Part shown: positions 15,572-24,300 of the stretch, piece after piece | Layout: every line of letters begins with the position of its first letter | Position numbering within the stretch: position 1 is the stretch's first letter | Origin: CAYOPZ01 sp964406005 | GTDB taxonomy: Bacteria; Bacteroidota; Bacteroidia; Bacteroidales; SM23-62 | DNA length: 45,344 bases | Assembly (NCBI GenBank): GCA_964406005.1 | Contig: CAYOPZ010000022.1 | Span: forward strand, 1-45,344 | Direction of reading: 5' to 3' | Translations under genes and position numbers: made by a program | The notes under the pieces: generated by a model | Seen by the model: the letters and a program-made list of their open reading frames with translations, nothing else | What the model was told of the DNA's origin: nothing | Database searches by the model: none

Positions 15572-17101
15572 GTGCAGGAAGTTGTTCATATACTTGACTT
15601 CGGCTCGCAATATACTCAACTGATCGCAAGAAGAGTAAGGGAATTAAACGTGTATTGCGAGATACATCCCTATAACAGGATCCCGAAGCTGGATGAGAGT
15701 GTGAAAGGAATAATTCTTTCAGGCAGTCCTTTTTCGGTGAGGGATAAAGGTGCACCGCTGCCCGACCTTTCCGGAATCAAAGGCAGGTATCCGATCCTGG
15801 GAATCTGCTATGGTGCCCAGTACATGGCCCATGCTTACGGTGGGGAAGTGCAGCCTTCATCCAGCAGGGAATACGGCAGGGCAAACCTGGAATTTGTAAA
15901 CCGTGAATCGGCCCTGATGAACAAGGTGTCAACAGGCACCCGGGTCTGGATGTCACATGGCGATACCATCCTGAAGCTCCCCGGTAATTACCGGGTAATT
16001 TCAAGCACCAGGGATATCAGGGTAGGCGCATATCATATAGAAGGAGAAGATACATATGGATTGCAGTTCCACCCTGAAGTGTATCATACCACGGAGGGGA
16101 AACAGATCCTGTATAATTTCCTGGTGGATATCTGTTCATGTTCACAATCCTGGACGGCAGGGTCTTTTATCCACAATACCGTGGAAGAACTCCGGGGCAC
16201 TCTCGGGAATGACGGAGTGGTACTCGGACTTTCAGGTGGGGTGGACTCCTCGGTAACGGCCATGTTGTTGCACAACGCCATAGGGAACCGGCTGATCAGC
16301 ATTTTTGTTGACAATGGTCTGCTCCGGAAAAACGAATTTAATAATGTGCTGAAAACCTACAGGGAGCTTGGGTTGAATGTGATCGGGGTGAATGCAAGGC
16401 AAAAATTCCTGAAAGACCTTGAGGGGATAACCGATCCCGAACTGAAACGAAAAAGCATCGGACGGAATTTTATTGAAGTGTTTGAGGAAGAGGCAGGCAA
16501 GCTGGAGGATGTGAAGTGGCTCGCCCAGGGTACCATCTATCCGGATGTGATAGAATCTGTGTCTGTCAAGGGACCTTCGGCAAAAATAAAATCACATCAC
16601 AATGTAGGCGGTCTTCCCGAGAAAATGAACCTGCGTATCGTGGAGCCTCTCAAACTGCTGTTCAAGGATGAAGTTCGCAGGGTGGGTGAAGCCATTGGAC
16701 TGGACCCCGTCATCCTTTACAGGCATCCTTTTCCGGGACCCGGCCTTGCTGTCCGCATTCTCGGGGAGATCACCGAAGACAATGTACGCATGCTGCAGGA
16801 AGCGGACGATATTTTTATCGGCGGGCTGATGGAATCCGGGCTTTATAAGGACGTCTGGCAGGCAGGAGTGATATTATTGCCGGTTCGCTCCGTCGGTGTT
16901 ATGGGGGATGAGCGCACTTATGAGAGGGCCGTTGTCCTGCGTGCCGTAACTTCGACGGACGGCATGACGGCGGATTGGGCCAAATTACCGTACGATTTTC
17001 TGGCAAGGATTTCCAGCGATATCATAAACAAGGTCAGGGGTATCAACAGGGTGGTTTATGATATCAGTTCAAAGCCCCCTGCCACGATCGAATGGGAATA
17101 G
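15572..17101 (+). CDS. guaA: GMP synthase (glutamine-hydrolysing)
   Basis: The 509-residue protein carries a class I glutamine amidotransferase domain with nucleophile Cys79 in GICYGAQYMAHAYGG and the His-x-Glu pair in LQFHPEVYHT. A PP-loop ATP pyrophosphatase domain follows (VLGLSGGVDSSVTAMLL), then the C-terminal dimerisation domain ending DISSKPPATIEWE, the classic GuaA end. It converts XMP to GMP with glutamine and ATP. The reading begins at a GTG codon (15572); no ATG lies near enough to keep the conserved VVHILDFGSQYTQL start. It is 36 bp after rnz. Confidence 0.97.
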   Translation: MQEVVHILDFGSQYTQLIARRVRELNVYCEIHPYNRIPKLDESVKGIILSGSPFSVRDKGAPLPDLSGIKGRYPILGICYGAQYMAHAYGGEVQPSSSREYGRANLEFVNRESALMNKVSTGTRVWMSHGDTILKLPGNYRVISSTRDIRVGAYHIEGEDTYGLQFHPEVYHTTEGKQILYNFLVDICSCSQSWTAGSFIHNTVEELRGTLGNDGVVLGLSGGVDSSVTAMLLHNAIGNRLISIFVDNGLLRKNEFNNVLKTYRELGLNVIGVNARQKFLKDLEGITDPELKRKSIGRNFIEVFEEEAGKLEDVKWLAQGTIYPDVIESVSVKGPSAKIKSHHNVGGLPEKMNLRIVEPLKLLFKDEVRRVGEAIGLDPVILYRHPFPGPGLAVRILGEITEDNVRMLQEADDIFIGGLMESGLYKDVWQAGVILLPVRSVGVMGDERTYERAVVLRAVTSTDGMTADWAKLPYDFLARISSDIINKVRGINRVVYDISSKPPATIEWE

Positions 17102-17128
17102 GGCAGAACCAAATATGTGTATTTTTAA

Positions 17129-17136
17129 TATCTTTG
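17129..17136 (+). promoter_or_regulatory. -7 promoter element for the C-terminal processing protease gene
   Basis: TATCTTTG matches TAnnTTTG and lies 30 bp upstream of the ATG at 17167, just past the guaA stop. It supports the start at 17167 rather than the earlier ATG inside guaA. Confidence 0.5.
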
Positions 17137-17166
17137 AACCCATTATTGTTAAATTCAGATAAGTTC

Positions 17167-18771
17167 ATGAAAAAAGCCTCCGGGTTAAGCAGCGTGGTTT
17201 TAGGGTTTGTGTTGTTGATTCAGCCTGCCGTTTCAAAGAGCCAGATATTCAGTGATGAATCCCTTAAGTTCGGCCAGGTACTGGACTGGATTGACAAGTA
17301 TTACGTGGATAGTGTGGATAAATCCAAACTCGTGGAAAATGCCATTATCGGGATGCTCAAAACCCTGGATCCGCACTCCACCTATCTTACCAAGGAAGAG
17401 TTCAAGGCGATGTCAGAACCCCTTCAGGGGAATTTCGAAGGCATAGGAGTAAGCTTCAATATACTGCAAGACACCATTTTTGTTATCAATCCGGTTCCAA
17501 ACGGGCCTTCCGATAAGGTTGGAATTCAGGCAGGGGACAGGATCGTAATGATTGAAGGACAGAATGTGGCAGGTATAGGCATTAAAACCAACGATGTTTA
17601 CACGAAACTCAGGGGCAGAAAGGGAACCAGCGTTGCGATCTCGGTTTCCCGGAGGTCGGAAAACGAGCTGCTGGATTTTAACATTGTCCGTGACAAGATT
17701 CCCATCAACAGCCTGGATGCTTCATATATGATCAGCCAGGACATCGGATACATAAAGCTGAACCGTTTTTCCTTCACAACCATGGACGAATTCGGAAGGG
17801 CGCTTGATACGCTGAAAAATGAAGGTATGAAAGACCTGGTCCTGGACCTTTCCGGAAATGGCGGGGGATACTTGGATGTCGCGGTCCGTCTGGTCGATCA
17901 ATTCCTGGATGAACGGAAGCTGATTGTGTATTACGAAGGTCATTCGCAACGCAGACACCGGTTTTATTCCACACTGGATGGGGATTTTAAAAAGGGACGG
18001 GTGGTTATCATCATTGACCAGGGATCCGCCTCTGCCAGTGAAATCGTGGCAGGTGCCATTCAGGACTGGGACCGCGGCGTGATTGTCGGCCGCAGATCAT
18101 TTGGTAAGGGCCTGGTTCAGAATCCCCTGCTGCTTCAAGACAGCTCCATGGTTAGGTTGACCATTGCAAGGTACTATACACCCACAGGAAGACTGATCCA
18201 GAAGCCTTATGACAACGGCTACGAGGAGTACTCAAGAGACCTTGTCAACCGTTTCAATTCCGGTGAACTCAGTCACGAAGACATGAGCGTTTTTCCGGAT
18301 TCCCTCAAATACCTGACACTGATCAGCCAGCGGCCCGTGTACGGCGGAGGCGGCATTATGCCTGATTTTTTCGTCCCTATTGATACAAGTTATATTACGT
18401 CCTACTATAACAGATTGATTAACAAGGGGATATTAAATATTTTTATATTGAATTACCTGGATAATAACCGGGATGAGCTGTATTCGTCCTATCCGACGTT
18501 TGAAGTATATATGGATAAATTCAGGGTACGGAATGCCCTCCTGGATGATCTGATTGATTCCGCCGCCGCGGCAGGCCTTCCTTTCCAGGAAAAAGACTTT
18601 GAAATGTCCAGGGAATATATAAGTCTTCTTCTGAAAGCCTACCTCGCAAGGGATCTCTGGAGCACTTCTGAATTCTATCAAATTATTAACACATCCGTAC
18701 CGAGCGTGCTTAAAGCCACTGAAGTTCTTGAAAATCAGAGGTTATATCAGGCATTGCTGCAGGAAAAATAA
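17167..18771 (+). CDS. S41 family C-terminal processing peptidase
   Basis: The 534-residue protein starts with a signal peptide (about residues 1-25, MKKASGLSSVVLGFVLLIQP), then a short helical domain (FGQVLDWIDKYYVD...). A PDZ domain follows (about 90-165, GIGVSFNILQDTIFVINPV onward), then the S41 serine protease core with GSASASEIVAGAI (about residues 284-296) and the general-base Lys in RRSFGKGLVQN (about 313). Such CtpA-like proteases cleave envelope proteins near their C-termini in the periplasm. An ATG at 17092 would overlap guaA and mask the signal peptide, so I used 17167. The C-terminal 150 residues after the core are family-typical for Bacteroidota. Confidence 0.94.
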   Translation: MKKASGLSSVVLGFVLLIQPAVSKSQIFSDESLKFGQVLDWIDKYYVDSVDKSKLVENAIIGMLKTLDPHSTYLTKEEFKAMSEPLQGNFEGIGVSFNILQDTIFVINPVPNGPSDKVGIQAGDRIVMIEGQNVAGIGIKTNDVYTKLRGRKGTSVAISVSRRSENELLDFNIVRDKIPINSLDASYMISQDIGYIKLNRFSFTTMDEFGRALDTLKNEGMKDLVLDLSGNGGGYLDVAVRLVDQFLDERKLIVYYEGHSQRRHRFYSTLDGDFKKGRVVIIIDQGSASASEIVAGAIQDWDRGVIVGRRSFGKGLVQNPLLLQDSSMVRLTIARYYTPTGRLIQKPYDNGYEEYSRDLVNRFNSGELSHEDMSVFPDSLKYLTLISQRPVYGGGGIMPDFFVPIDTSYITSYYNRLINKGILNIFILNYLDNNRDELYSSYPTFEVYMDKFRVRNALLDDLIDSAAAAGLPFQEKDFEMSREYISLLLKAYLARDLWSTSEFYQIINTSVPSVLKATEVLENQRLYQALLQEK

Positions 18772-18795
18772 AGGAATCAAACATCTCCCTGAAAT

Positions 18796-19389
18796 TTGTT
18801 TTATAAGTGGCTTATCGGGAATTATATTGAAATCCTGGGCGTCATCACCAGCTTGATCTACCTGTATTTTTCAGTTCGGCAGATCATATGGCTCTGGCCT
18901 TTCGGGATTCTCTCATCCGCCCTGTTTATCCTGATTTTTTTCAACAGCAAATTTTATGCGGACATGGGCCTGCAGGTATATTATCTGGGCGTAAGTGTGT
19001 ATGGCTGGTTTTATTGGTCGAGGGGGAAATCCTCCGACCAGTCACGAAGACCCGTGTCGCGGATCAGCGGCAAGCTGGGTATCGTACTGTCTGGGGCATT
19101 CCTGGTGTGCCTGCTGGTCATCGTTTTTATCCTTAAATCCTACACGGATTCCGACGTGCCGTGGGGAGATAGCTTTACTACTGCGGCAAGTATAATCGCT
19201 ACCTGGATGCTGGCCAGAAAAATTTTGGAGCACTGGCTGGTCTGGATACTCGTTGACGGTGTAGCGGCAGGTTTGTATATTTATAAGGGTTTGTATCCCA
19301 CAACATTCCTTTACATCCTGTATTCCATAATTTCCGTGACAGGATTCATTCAGTGGAAGCGCAGTATGGAACAGGCAGATCATGTATAA
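18796..19389 (+). CDS. pnuC: Nicotinamide riboside transporter PnuC
   Basis: This 197-residue membrane protein has about seven hydrophobic helices and the PnuC signature: an opening EILGVITSLIYLYFSVRQ, WLWPFGILSS, YADMGLQVYYLGVSVYGW, and WMLARKILEHWLVWILVDG. PnuC moves nicotinamide riboside by facilitated diffusion and relies on a cytoplasmic kinase for trapping. The reading starts at TTG (18796), two codons past an in-frame stop; no ATG lies before the first helices. It overlaps the NadR-like kinase gene by 8 bp, which fits that role. The protease gene ends 24 bp upstream. Confidence 0.93.
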   Translation: MFYKWLIGNYIEILGVITSLIYLYFSVRQIIWLWPFGILSSALFILIFFNSKFYADMGLQVYYLGVSVYGWFYWSRGKSSDQSRRPVSRISGKLGIVLSGAFLVCLLVIVFILKSYTDSDVPWGDSFTTAASIIATWMLARKILEHWLVWILVDGVAAGLYIYKGLYPTTFLYILYSIISVTGFIQWKRSMEQADHV

Positions 19390-19909
19390 AATCGTAATCA
19401 GCGGTCCTGAGTCGACGGGCAAAACGGAACTCGCAGCCTACCTGGCGGGAGTCTTTAACAGTCCGTATGTCCCCGAATATGCCAGGGCCTATGTAGAGCA
19501 GCTCGGCAGAGCCTATACGCTGAAGGACGTAGAGCACATTGCCAGGGTCCAGTGGGAACAGTACCTCGAATACGGCCGCAAGGATATGCAGGTATTGATC
19601 CTGGATACTTTCCTTATCATTACAAAGATCTGGTTCAGGGAGGTATTTGATCAGGTTCCGCAGTGGATAGACCGTTCCTTAAATGAATCCCGGATAGACC
19701 TGTACCTGCTTTGTTATCCGGACCTGGAATGGAAACCTGATCCCGTCCGGGAAAACCCGGGACGAAAACGTCTCGAGCTGTTTCATGCATATCGCTCGGA
19801 AATCAGGAGAACAGGCAGCAGCTGTGAGGTGATCAGGGGACAGCGGGCTGAACGGTCGTCCAATGCCCTTGAGGCCGTTTACAAACATCTGCCGCATTTA
19901 AGGATCTGA
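19382..19909 (+). CDS. NadR-like nicotinamide riboside kinase (AAA family ATPase)
   Basis: The 175-residue protein has a Walker A loop near its start (VISGPESTGKTELA, about 5-18) and the VPEYARAYVEQL, LILDTFLIITKIWF and DLYLLCYPDLEWKPDPVREN blocks of the NadR ribosylnicotinamide kinase domain. It lacks the adenylyltransferase and repressor domains of enterobacterial NadR. It should phosphorylate nicotinamide riboside to NMN, trapping what PnuC brings in. The 8-bp overlap with pnuC supports coupled expression. Confidence 0.9.
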   Translation: MYKIVISGPESTGKTELAAYLAGVFNSPYVPEYARAYVEQLGRAYTLKDVEHIARVQWEQYLEYGRKDMQVLILDTFLIITKIWFREVFDQVPQWIDRSLNESRIDLYLLCYPDLEWKPDPVRENPGRKRLELFHAYRSEIRRTGSSCEVIRGQRAERSSNALEAVYKHLPHLRI

Positions 19910-19968
19910 ATACGGGGAATAAATGTATATCCGGACCGGCCCTGACAGGGGGGATTTAAATATTTTAA

Positions 19969-19976
19969 TATCTTTG
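19969..19976 (+). promoter_or_regulatory. Candidate distal -7 element upstream of the siaB-like gene
   Basis: TATCTTTG fits TAnnTTTG and lies about 110 bp before the ATG at 20087 in an AT-rich leader. A second match, TATATTTG, is at 20021-20028. Either or both may drive the siaB/siaC-like pair. Confidence 0.4.
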
Positions 19977-20020
19977 TATCTGCCTGATAGTCTAATTTTT
20001 TGAGTAGTAAGTTTTTTTTA

Positions 20021-20028
20021 TATATTTG
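20021..20028 (+). promoter_or_regulatory. Candidate proximal -7 element upstream of the siaB-like gene
   Basis: TATATTTG fits TAnnTTTG and lies 58 bp before the siaB-like ATG, preceded by a T-rich run. It is the better placed of two candidates. Confidence 0.45.
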
Positions 20029-20086
20029 CTGAGCAGATAGATTTTTTCATAACTTTAGTCCAGAGAATAATTAAGGAAGGCTGCCG

Positions 20087-20635
20087 ATGAGCTTTGACGT
20101 TCATGAGTATTATTCGAAGTTGAATGGTGGAGATGTTCTGGTTGCATATAAGGGGAGTATAACTACCGATCTGATCAATAATGTGCTTGAAGAGATAGAG
20201 GAGAAGATGGATAGTATTGATGAGCAGGCCAAGGTCAGAAAAAAGCTATACAATGTGCTGGTTGAAGCACTGCAGAATCTATATCATCATGTTGAAGAAC
20301 TCCCGGATAAGTTAAAAAGTGATCTCGATTCAAAGTTCGGGATCCTTGTTGTGGCACGTGAAAGGGACGCCTATAAAATTTCTACCGGTAATTTTATCAG
20401 TTCCGAGAAGATCAAGTTCCTGAAGGATAAAATTGACAAGATCAATTCTCTTTCAAAGGATGAATTGAAAGATATGTATAAATTCATTCTGAACCATCAG
20501 AAGCTGTCTGCAAAGGGAGGAGGCGGGCTCGGTCTGGTAGACATCGCCAGAAAAACAGGGAATAAACTGGAATACACATTTCAGCATTTTGTGGATGATT
20601 ATTATTTTTTCAATCTGGACGTTTTTATCACCTAG
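20087..20635 (+). CDS. SiaB family protein kinase (GHKL type, DUF6272)
   Basis: The 182-residue protein shows a degenerate GHKL ATPase pattern: an N-box E60-A-L-Q-N64-L-Y-H-H, and a glycine-rich loop KGGGGLGLVDIARK (143-156) near the C-terminus. Size and pattern match SiaB, the kinase that in Pseudomonas aeruginosa phosphorylates SiaC on a threonine. The next gene, 32 bp downstream, encodes a SiaC-like protein, which strongly supports the pairing. Neither a SiaA-type PP2C phosphatase nor a SiaD-type diguanylate cyclase is seen nearby. The gene is AT-richer than its neighbours. Its role here is inferred from the family. Confidence 0.88.
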   Translation: MSFDVHEYYSKLNGGDVLVAYKGSITTDLINNVLEEIEEKMDSIDEQAKVRKKLYNVLVEALQNLYHHVEELPDKLKSDLDSKFGILVVARERDAYKISTGNFISSEKIKFLKDKIDKINSLSKDELKDMYKFILNHQKLSAKGGGGLGLVDIARKTGNKLEYTFQHFVDDYYFFNLDVFIT

Positions 20636-20667
20636 GAAACTTAGTTTAAATTTTAATAATACAGCGT

Positions 20668-21048
20668 ATGGAACCAATTTCAATTGAAGGCACACCGAAA
20701 ACACCGACTGTTAAATTTGATGCAGGATCTGGTAACATTGAAATTAAAGGACGGTCAATACCTGAGAATTCAATAGAATTTTATAAGCCCCTTGTTGACT
20801 GGCTAGAGGAATACGCAAAGGGTCCGACAGAAAAGACTACGGTCAATATACAACTGGAGTATTTTAATACCAGTTCGTCGAAATGCATACTGGATGTGTT
20901 TAAAAAACTTGAAGCCATTCATAAAGCAAAAAATGAAGTTTTAATCAACTGGTACTACGAAGAAGATGATGAGGACATGCTGGAGGCGGGAGAGGATTAC
21001 GAATCCATCATCAGGGTACCTTTCAAGATGATCGAGATTGTAGACTGA
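20668..21048 (+). CDS. SiaC family regulatory phosphoprotein (DUF1987)
   Basis: The 126-residue protein begins MEPISIEGTPKTPTVKFDA, the usual DUF1987 opening, and contains the LEYFNTSSSKCILDVFKKLE core. Thr68 in this core lies at the residue number and in the context of the phosphorylated threonine of P. aeruginosa SiaC. The C-terminus has an acidic stretch (YYEEDDEDMLEAGEDYES) and ends in VPFKMIEI. SiaC proteins act like anti-sigma-factor antagonists, binding a partner when unphosphorylated. It is the second gene of the siaB-like pair and is followed 29 bp later by an intrinsic terminator. Confidence 0.9.
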   Translation: MEPISIEGTPKTPTVKFDAGSGNIEIKGRSIPENSIEFYKPLVDWLEEYAKGPTEKTTVNIQLEYFNTSSSKCILDVFKKLEAIHKAKNEVLINWYYEEDDEDMLEAGEDYESIIRVPFKMIEIVD

Positions 21049-21077
21049 TTTCAGATCACATATAATATATCAGGTAG

Positions 21078-21104
21078 GGCTGTCTTGAAAGGGCAGCCTT
21101 TTTT
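21078..21104 (+). terminator. Rho-independent terminator after the siaC-like gene
   Basis: GGCTGTC pairs with GGCAGCC (one G-T wobble) around a TTGAAAG loop, followed by TTTTTT. It starts 29 bp past the siaC-like stop codon on the plus strand. Confidence 0.8.
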
Positions 21105-21146
21105 ACTGCCCCGGATCCTGTTCCACAACATTTCATTCAATCTTAC

Positions 21147-21216
21147 TGAGAAGGCAGATATAAAACCGCAGCTGGAAATCAGAGATTTAAGGCTGCTCTT
21201 TATATCTGCCTTATCA
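21147..21216. repeat. REP-like imperfect palindrome, copy A
   Basis: The ends TGAGAAGGCAGATATAAA and TTTATATCTGCCTTATCA are complementary over 18 bases with one mismatch (14 bases perfect: 21151-21164 with 21199-21212). The interior contains ACCGCAGC, GG, AAAT, TTAA and GCTGCTCTT in the order seen in copy C (45292-45344) and in the reverse complement of copy B (21269-21351). It looks like a diverged member of the same family, inverted relative to copy B. Confidence 0.6.
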
Positions 21217-21268
21217 TAATAACCTGTCTGGAATGATTGTAAAGCAAGTTTTTCCAGCCGTGGTTTAT

Positions 21269-21351
21269 ATATGATCAGATCCTGTGAAGAGCAGCATTAA
21301 GTTTTGCGTAGCAAAATTTGCCGGCTGCGGTTTCACAGGATCCGGTCATAT
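21269..21351. repeat. REP-like palindromic element, copy B
   Basis: Terminal arms ATATGATCAGATCCTGTGA (21269-21287) and TCACAGGATCCGGTCATAT (21333-21351) are complementary over 19 bases with two mismatches. An inner hairpin (AAGTTTTGC, GTA loop, GCAAAATTT) and a GCAGC/GCTGC pair complete a large cruciform. Positions 21290-21342 match the reverse complement of 45292-45344 at 52 of 53 bases. Confidence 0.85.
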
Positions 21352-21365
21352 CCGTCAAATCCGCT

Positions 21366-24300
21366 TCATTCCCCCTTGCTCAGTTTCAGTCTGTGGCTTA
21401 ATTCCTCGAAGAAATCAAGTGTTTTCTTCAAGAGCCTGAAATACAGGATCAGATACAGGATGATGGTCATTACCCAGATCACGACAGTGTTGACTGAAAA
21501 TGTACTGTAGTATCTACCGAACACCTGTTTTCTGGGAGCATAGAAATGCGCCTTGATAAACTTCTGGGGCGGATCCATGTAAATGGGGTTGATTTTCTGG
21601 TAGAATTGATCCTTGTACTGCATGATCCTTTCCATCACATTTGAGTTCTTTGCAAAATCCTCGAGGGCTTCATTGTTGTATTCACGCTTTATCCTGTAGA
21701 ACTCGGCTTCGGATTCTTTCGTCTTTTGCATCTCATTCACAAGCTGGTTCCGTTCGTCGCTGGCCTTGTTGTAAAGCCTGATATTGTAACGTCTGATCTT
21801 TTCAAGATAATCCCTTACGGCGTCCAGAACACCGGTGCTGAGACCTTCCGGTGTCAGATCACCCATCCCGGTGAAGGGGATCAGTTCGTTGTTTTTCATT
21901 TCTTTTTTAATCTCGTTTCTAAGGATGGCCAGGTTCATTTCCACAGATTCCGACTGTGCAGGATCGTCCCTGTACCGTTCTACGTTATCCACCTTGTTCT
22001 TCATTTCAACCACCCAGTAATCCTTCTTGAATACCGCTTCACTCATGGCCTTGTCATATTTGTAAAACTGCGACTGGTATTTGTTGTTTATGAACTGATA
22101 GGTTGCGAGTGCTTCATATGCCCATCTGGCGGTGATGATCTCTCCGTACCATGGAATGGAAGTGGGTGATGAGATCCTGGGATTGATCTGCTCGTACTTT
22201 ACGATGATCCCGCTGAGTATGATTTGTGGGATGACCAGGAAGGGGATCAGGATATAGATGGTCACAACGGTTTTGAAGCTGTCCGAGATCACCAGTCCCA
22301 TGACATTGGAGGAAACCCATGCGCTGAACAATACCAGCCAGTACTGGAAGTACATACCCTTGATTTCAATGATGGTATTGCCGATGATGACAAATGTTAA
22401 AGCCTGTATTGCAGAAAGGCACATCAGGACAACCACCTTTGACATCAGGTAACTCGACCAGTTCAGGTTCAGGAAAGTTTCCCGTTTCTTGATCTTCCGG
22501 TCCTTGATGATCTCTTCGGCACTGACGGTAAGTCCCATGAATATGGCCACGATGACCGACATGAAAATATATACGGGTAAATTATCGTTCCCTTCCAGGG
22601 TATATCCGTAAACATTGGTGATATTTACATTGTAATACTTAATGATTATGGAAAGCAGGAAGGCCAGCAGGGGCGCCTCCAGGAAATTGATCACCAGATA
22701 TTGGGTGTTGGAAAGCTTTGAAAGGACATCACGCTTGGAGAATATCAGGAACTGTTTGAACTTGCCCGGGGTTTTGAACGAGATTTTGGGTATCCTTGTA
22801 TTTTGCTCGCCGGTTTTTGAATTACCGGCCTCCCTCTCCTTATAATATCCATGCCACTCCCTGGGAGAGATCTTCCTGATCTTTGTGGTTTTTCCATATT
22901 CGTCGATCACATTGGATTCAACGATATTGAATATCTGCTCGGGATTGACGTTCCCGCAGAGATGACATTCGCTTTCGTTAAAGTTTGCGTGATGGATCTT
23001 TTCCTTGAAGTAAATAATGGATTCTATGGGATCACCGTCATAAATCAGCCATCCACCGGTATCCAGGATCACCATATTGTCGAACATCTTGAAAATATCG
23101 GAGGAAGGCTGGTGGATCACCACGAATACCAATGCTCCCTTGAGTGCAAGTTCTTTCAGGAGGTCCATGATGTTCTCCGAATCCCTTGAGGAGAGTCCGG
23201 ATGTAGGTTCATCAAGGAACAGGACCGACGGTTCCCGTATCAGTTCCAAAGCGATGTTAAGCCTTTTTCTCTGACCTCCGCTGATTTTCTTGTTCAGCGG
23301 GCTCCCTACCTGAATGTCACGGATTTCAAATAATCCCAGGTTTTCCAGTGTACGGTTCACCGCCTCCACGATTTGCTGCTCCGTATAATTGTCGAAGCAC
23401 AGCTTTGCATTGTAGTACAGGTTCTGATATACGGTAAGTTCCTCGATGAGCAGGTCATCCTGTGAGACATGCCCAATAATTCCTTCAATTTTTTCCCTTT
23501 CCGTAAAAATATTCACCCCGTTGATCAGTACCTCCCCTTCGGTTGGGGGTGCAGATCCGTTCAATACATTCAGCAGGGTCGATTTCCCGGCACCGCTGGC
23601 ACCCATGATGCCTATCAGACGACCCGATTCCCCTGTGAAGCTCAGTTTATGAAGCCCGACTTTACCGCTTTTAAACCTGTATACAAGGTCCTTCACCTCA
23701 AACGTAATCCTGTCCCCGATCTTGTCAAGCTGGAACCGGCTGACGATATCCCCGTAATAAACGGGCTTTATCTGCTGATTCTTGATGGAGGAGCCGGAGG
23801 TCAGGGCATATACCTTGTCCTCCTGGATCAGCTGGCTGTTCATGTACATTTCGCTTTCCCCGATATACCTGATAAAGTACAGCCTTGCACTGGGTACGTG
23901 CAACACCCTGATCTGGCCCTGAATGGATTCGACAAGGATGTGCTTGGTTTTATCGTGACTGAAATCCGGATTGCCATCTATCAGCATGATATTCTCGGAT
24001 TCAGGGACTTCCTTGAAGGTAAGCAGTACATAATCACGGATTTCCCCGTATTCATCATCGGGTACGTTAAAGGTTTCAGCCACCGTGTTGATGAACTCCA
24101 TCTCCTGATCTGTGATCTCTTTGCTGTCTGAGCGTACAAATTCCAGCAACTGGATCAGAACAATGATTTTCTGGGGCTGGGCAAGTTCTTCATTGATCGC
24201 TGTGCAGATCTTCAATACACGAACGGAACTGGAGGAAATCCTGCGGATCCTTTTCGTCGATTCCTTTTGCTTTTCCTGGTAAAGGGTATAATATTCATCA

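Larger units (their letters stand above)
21049..21365. other. Convergent intergenic region with terminator and two palindromic elements
   Basis: About 317 bases lie between the 3' ends of the siaC-like gene and the ABC transporter gene. No gene is seen. The region holds an intrinsic terminator (21078-21104), an imperfect 70-bp palindrome (21147-21216) and a related, oppositely oriented palindrome (21269-21351). Most of the latter recurs at the right end of the window. Confidence 0.7.
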
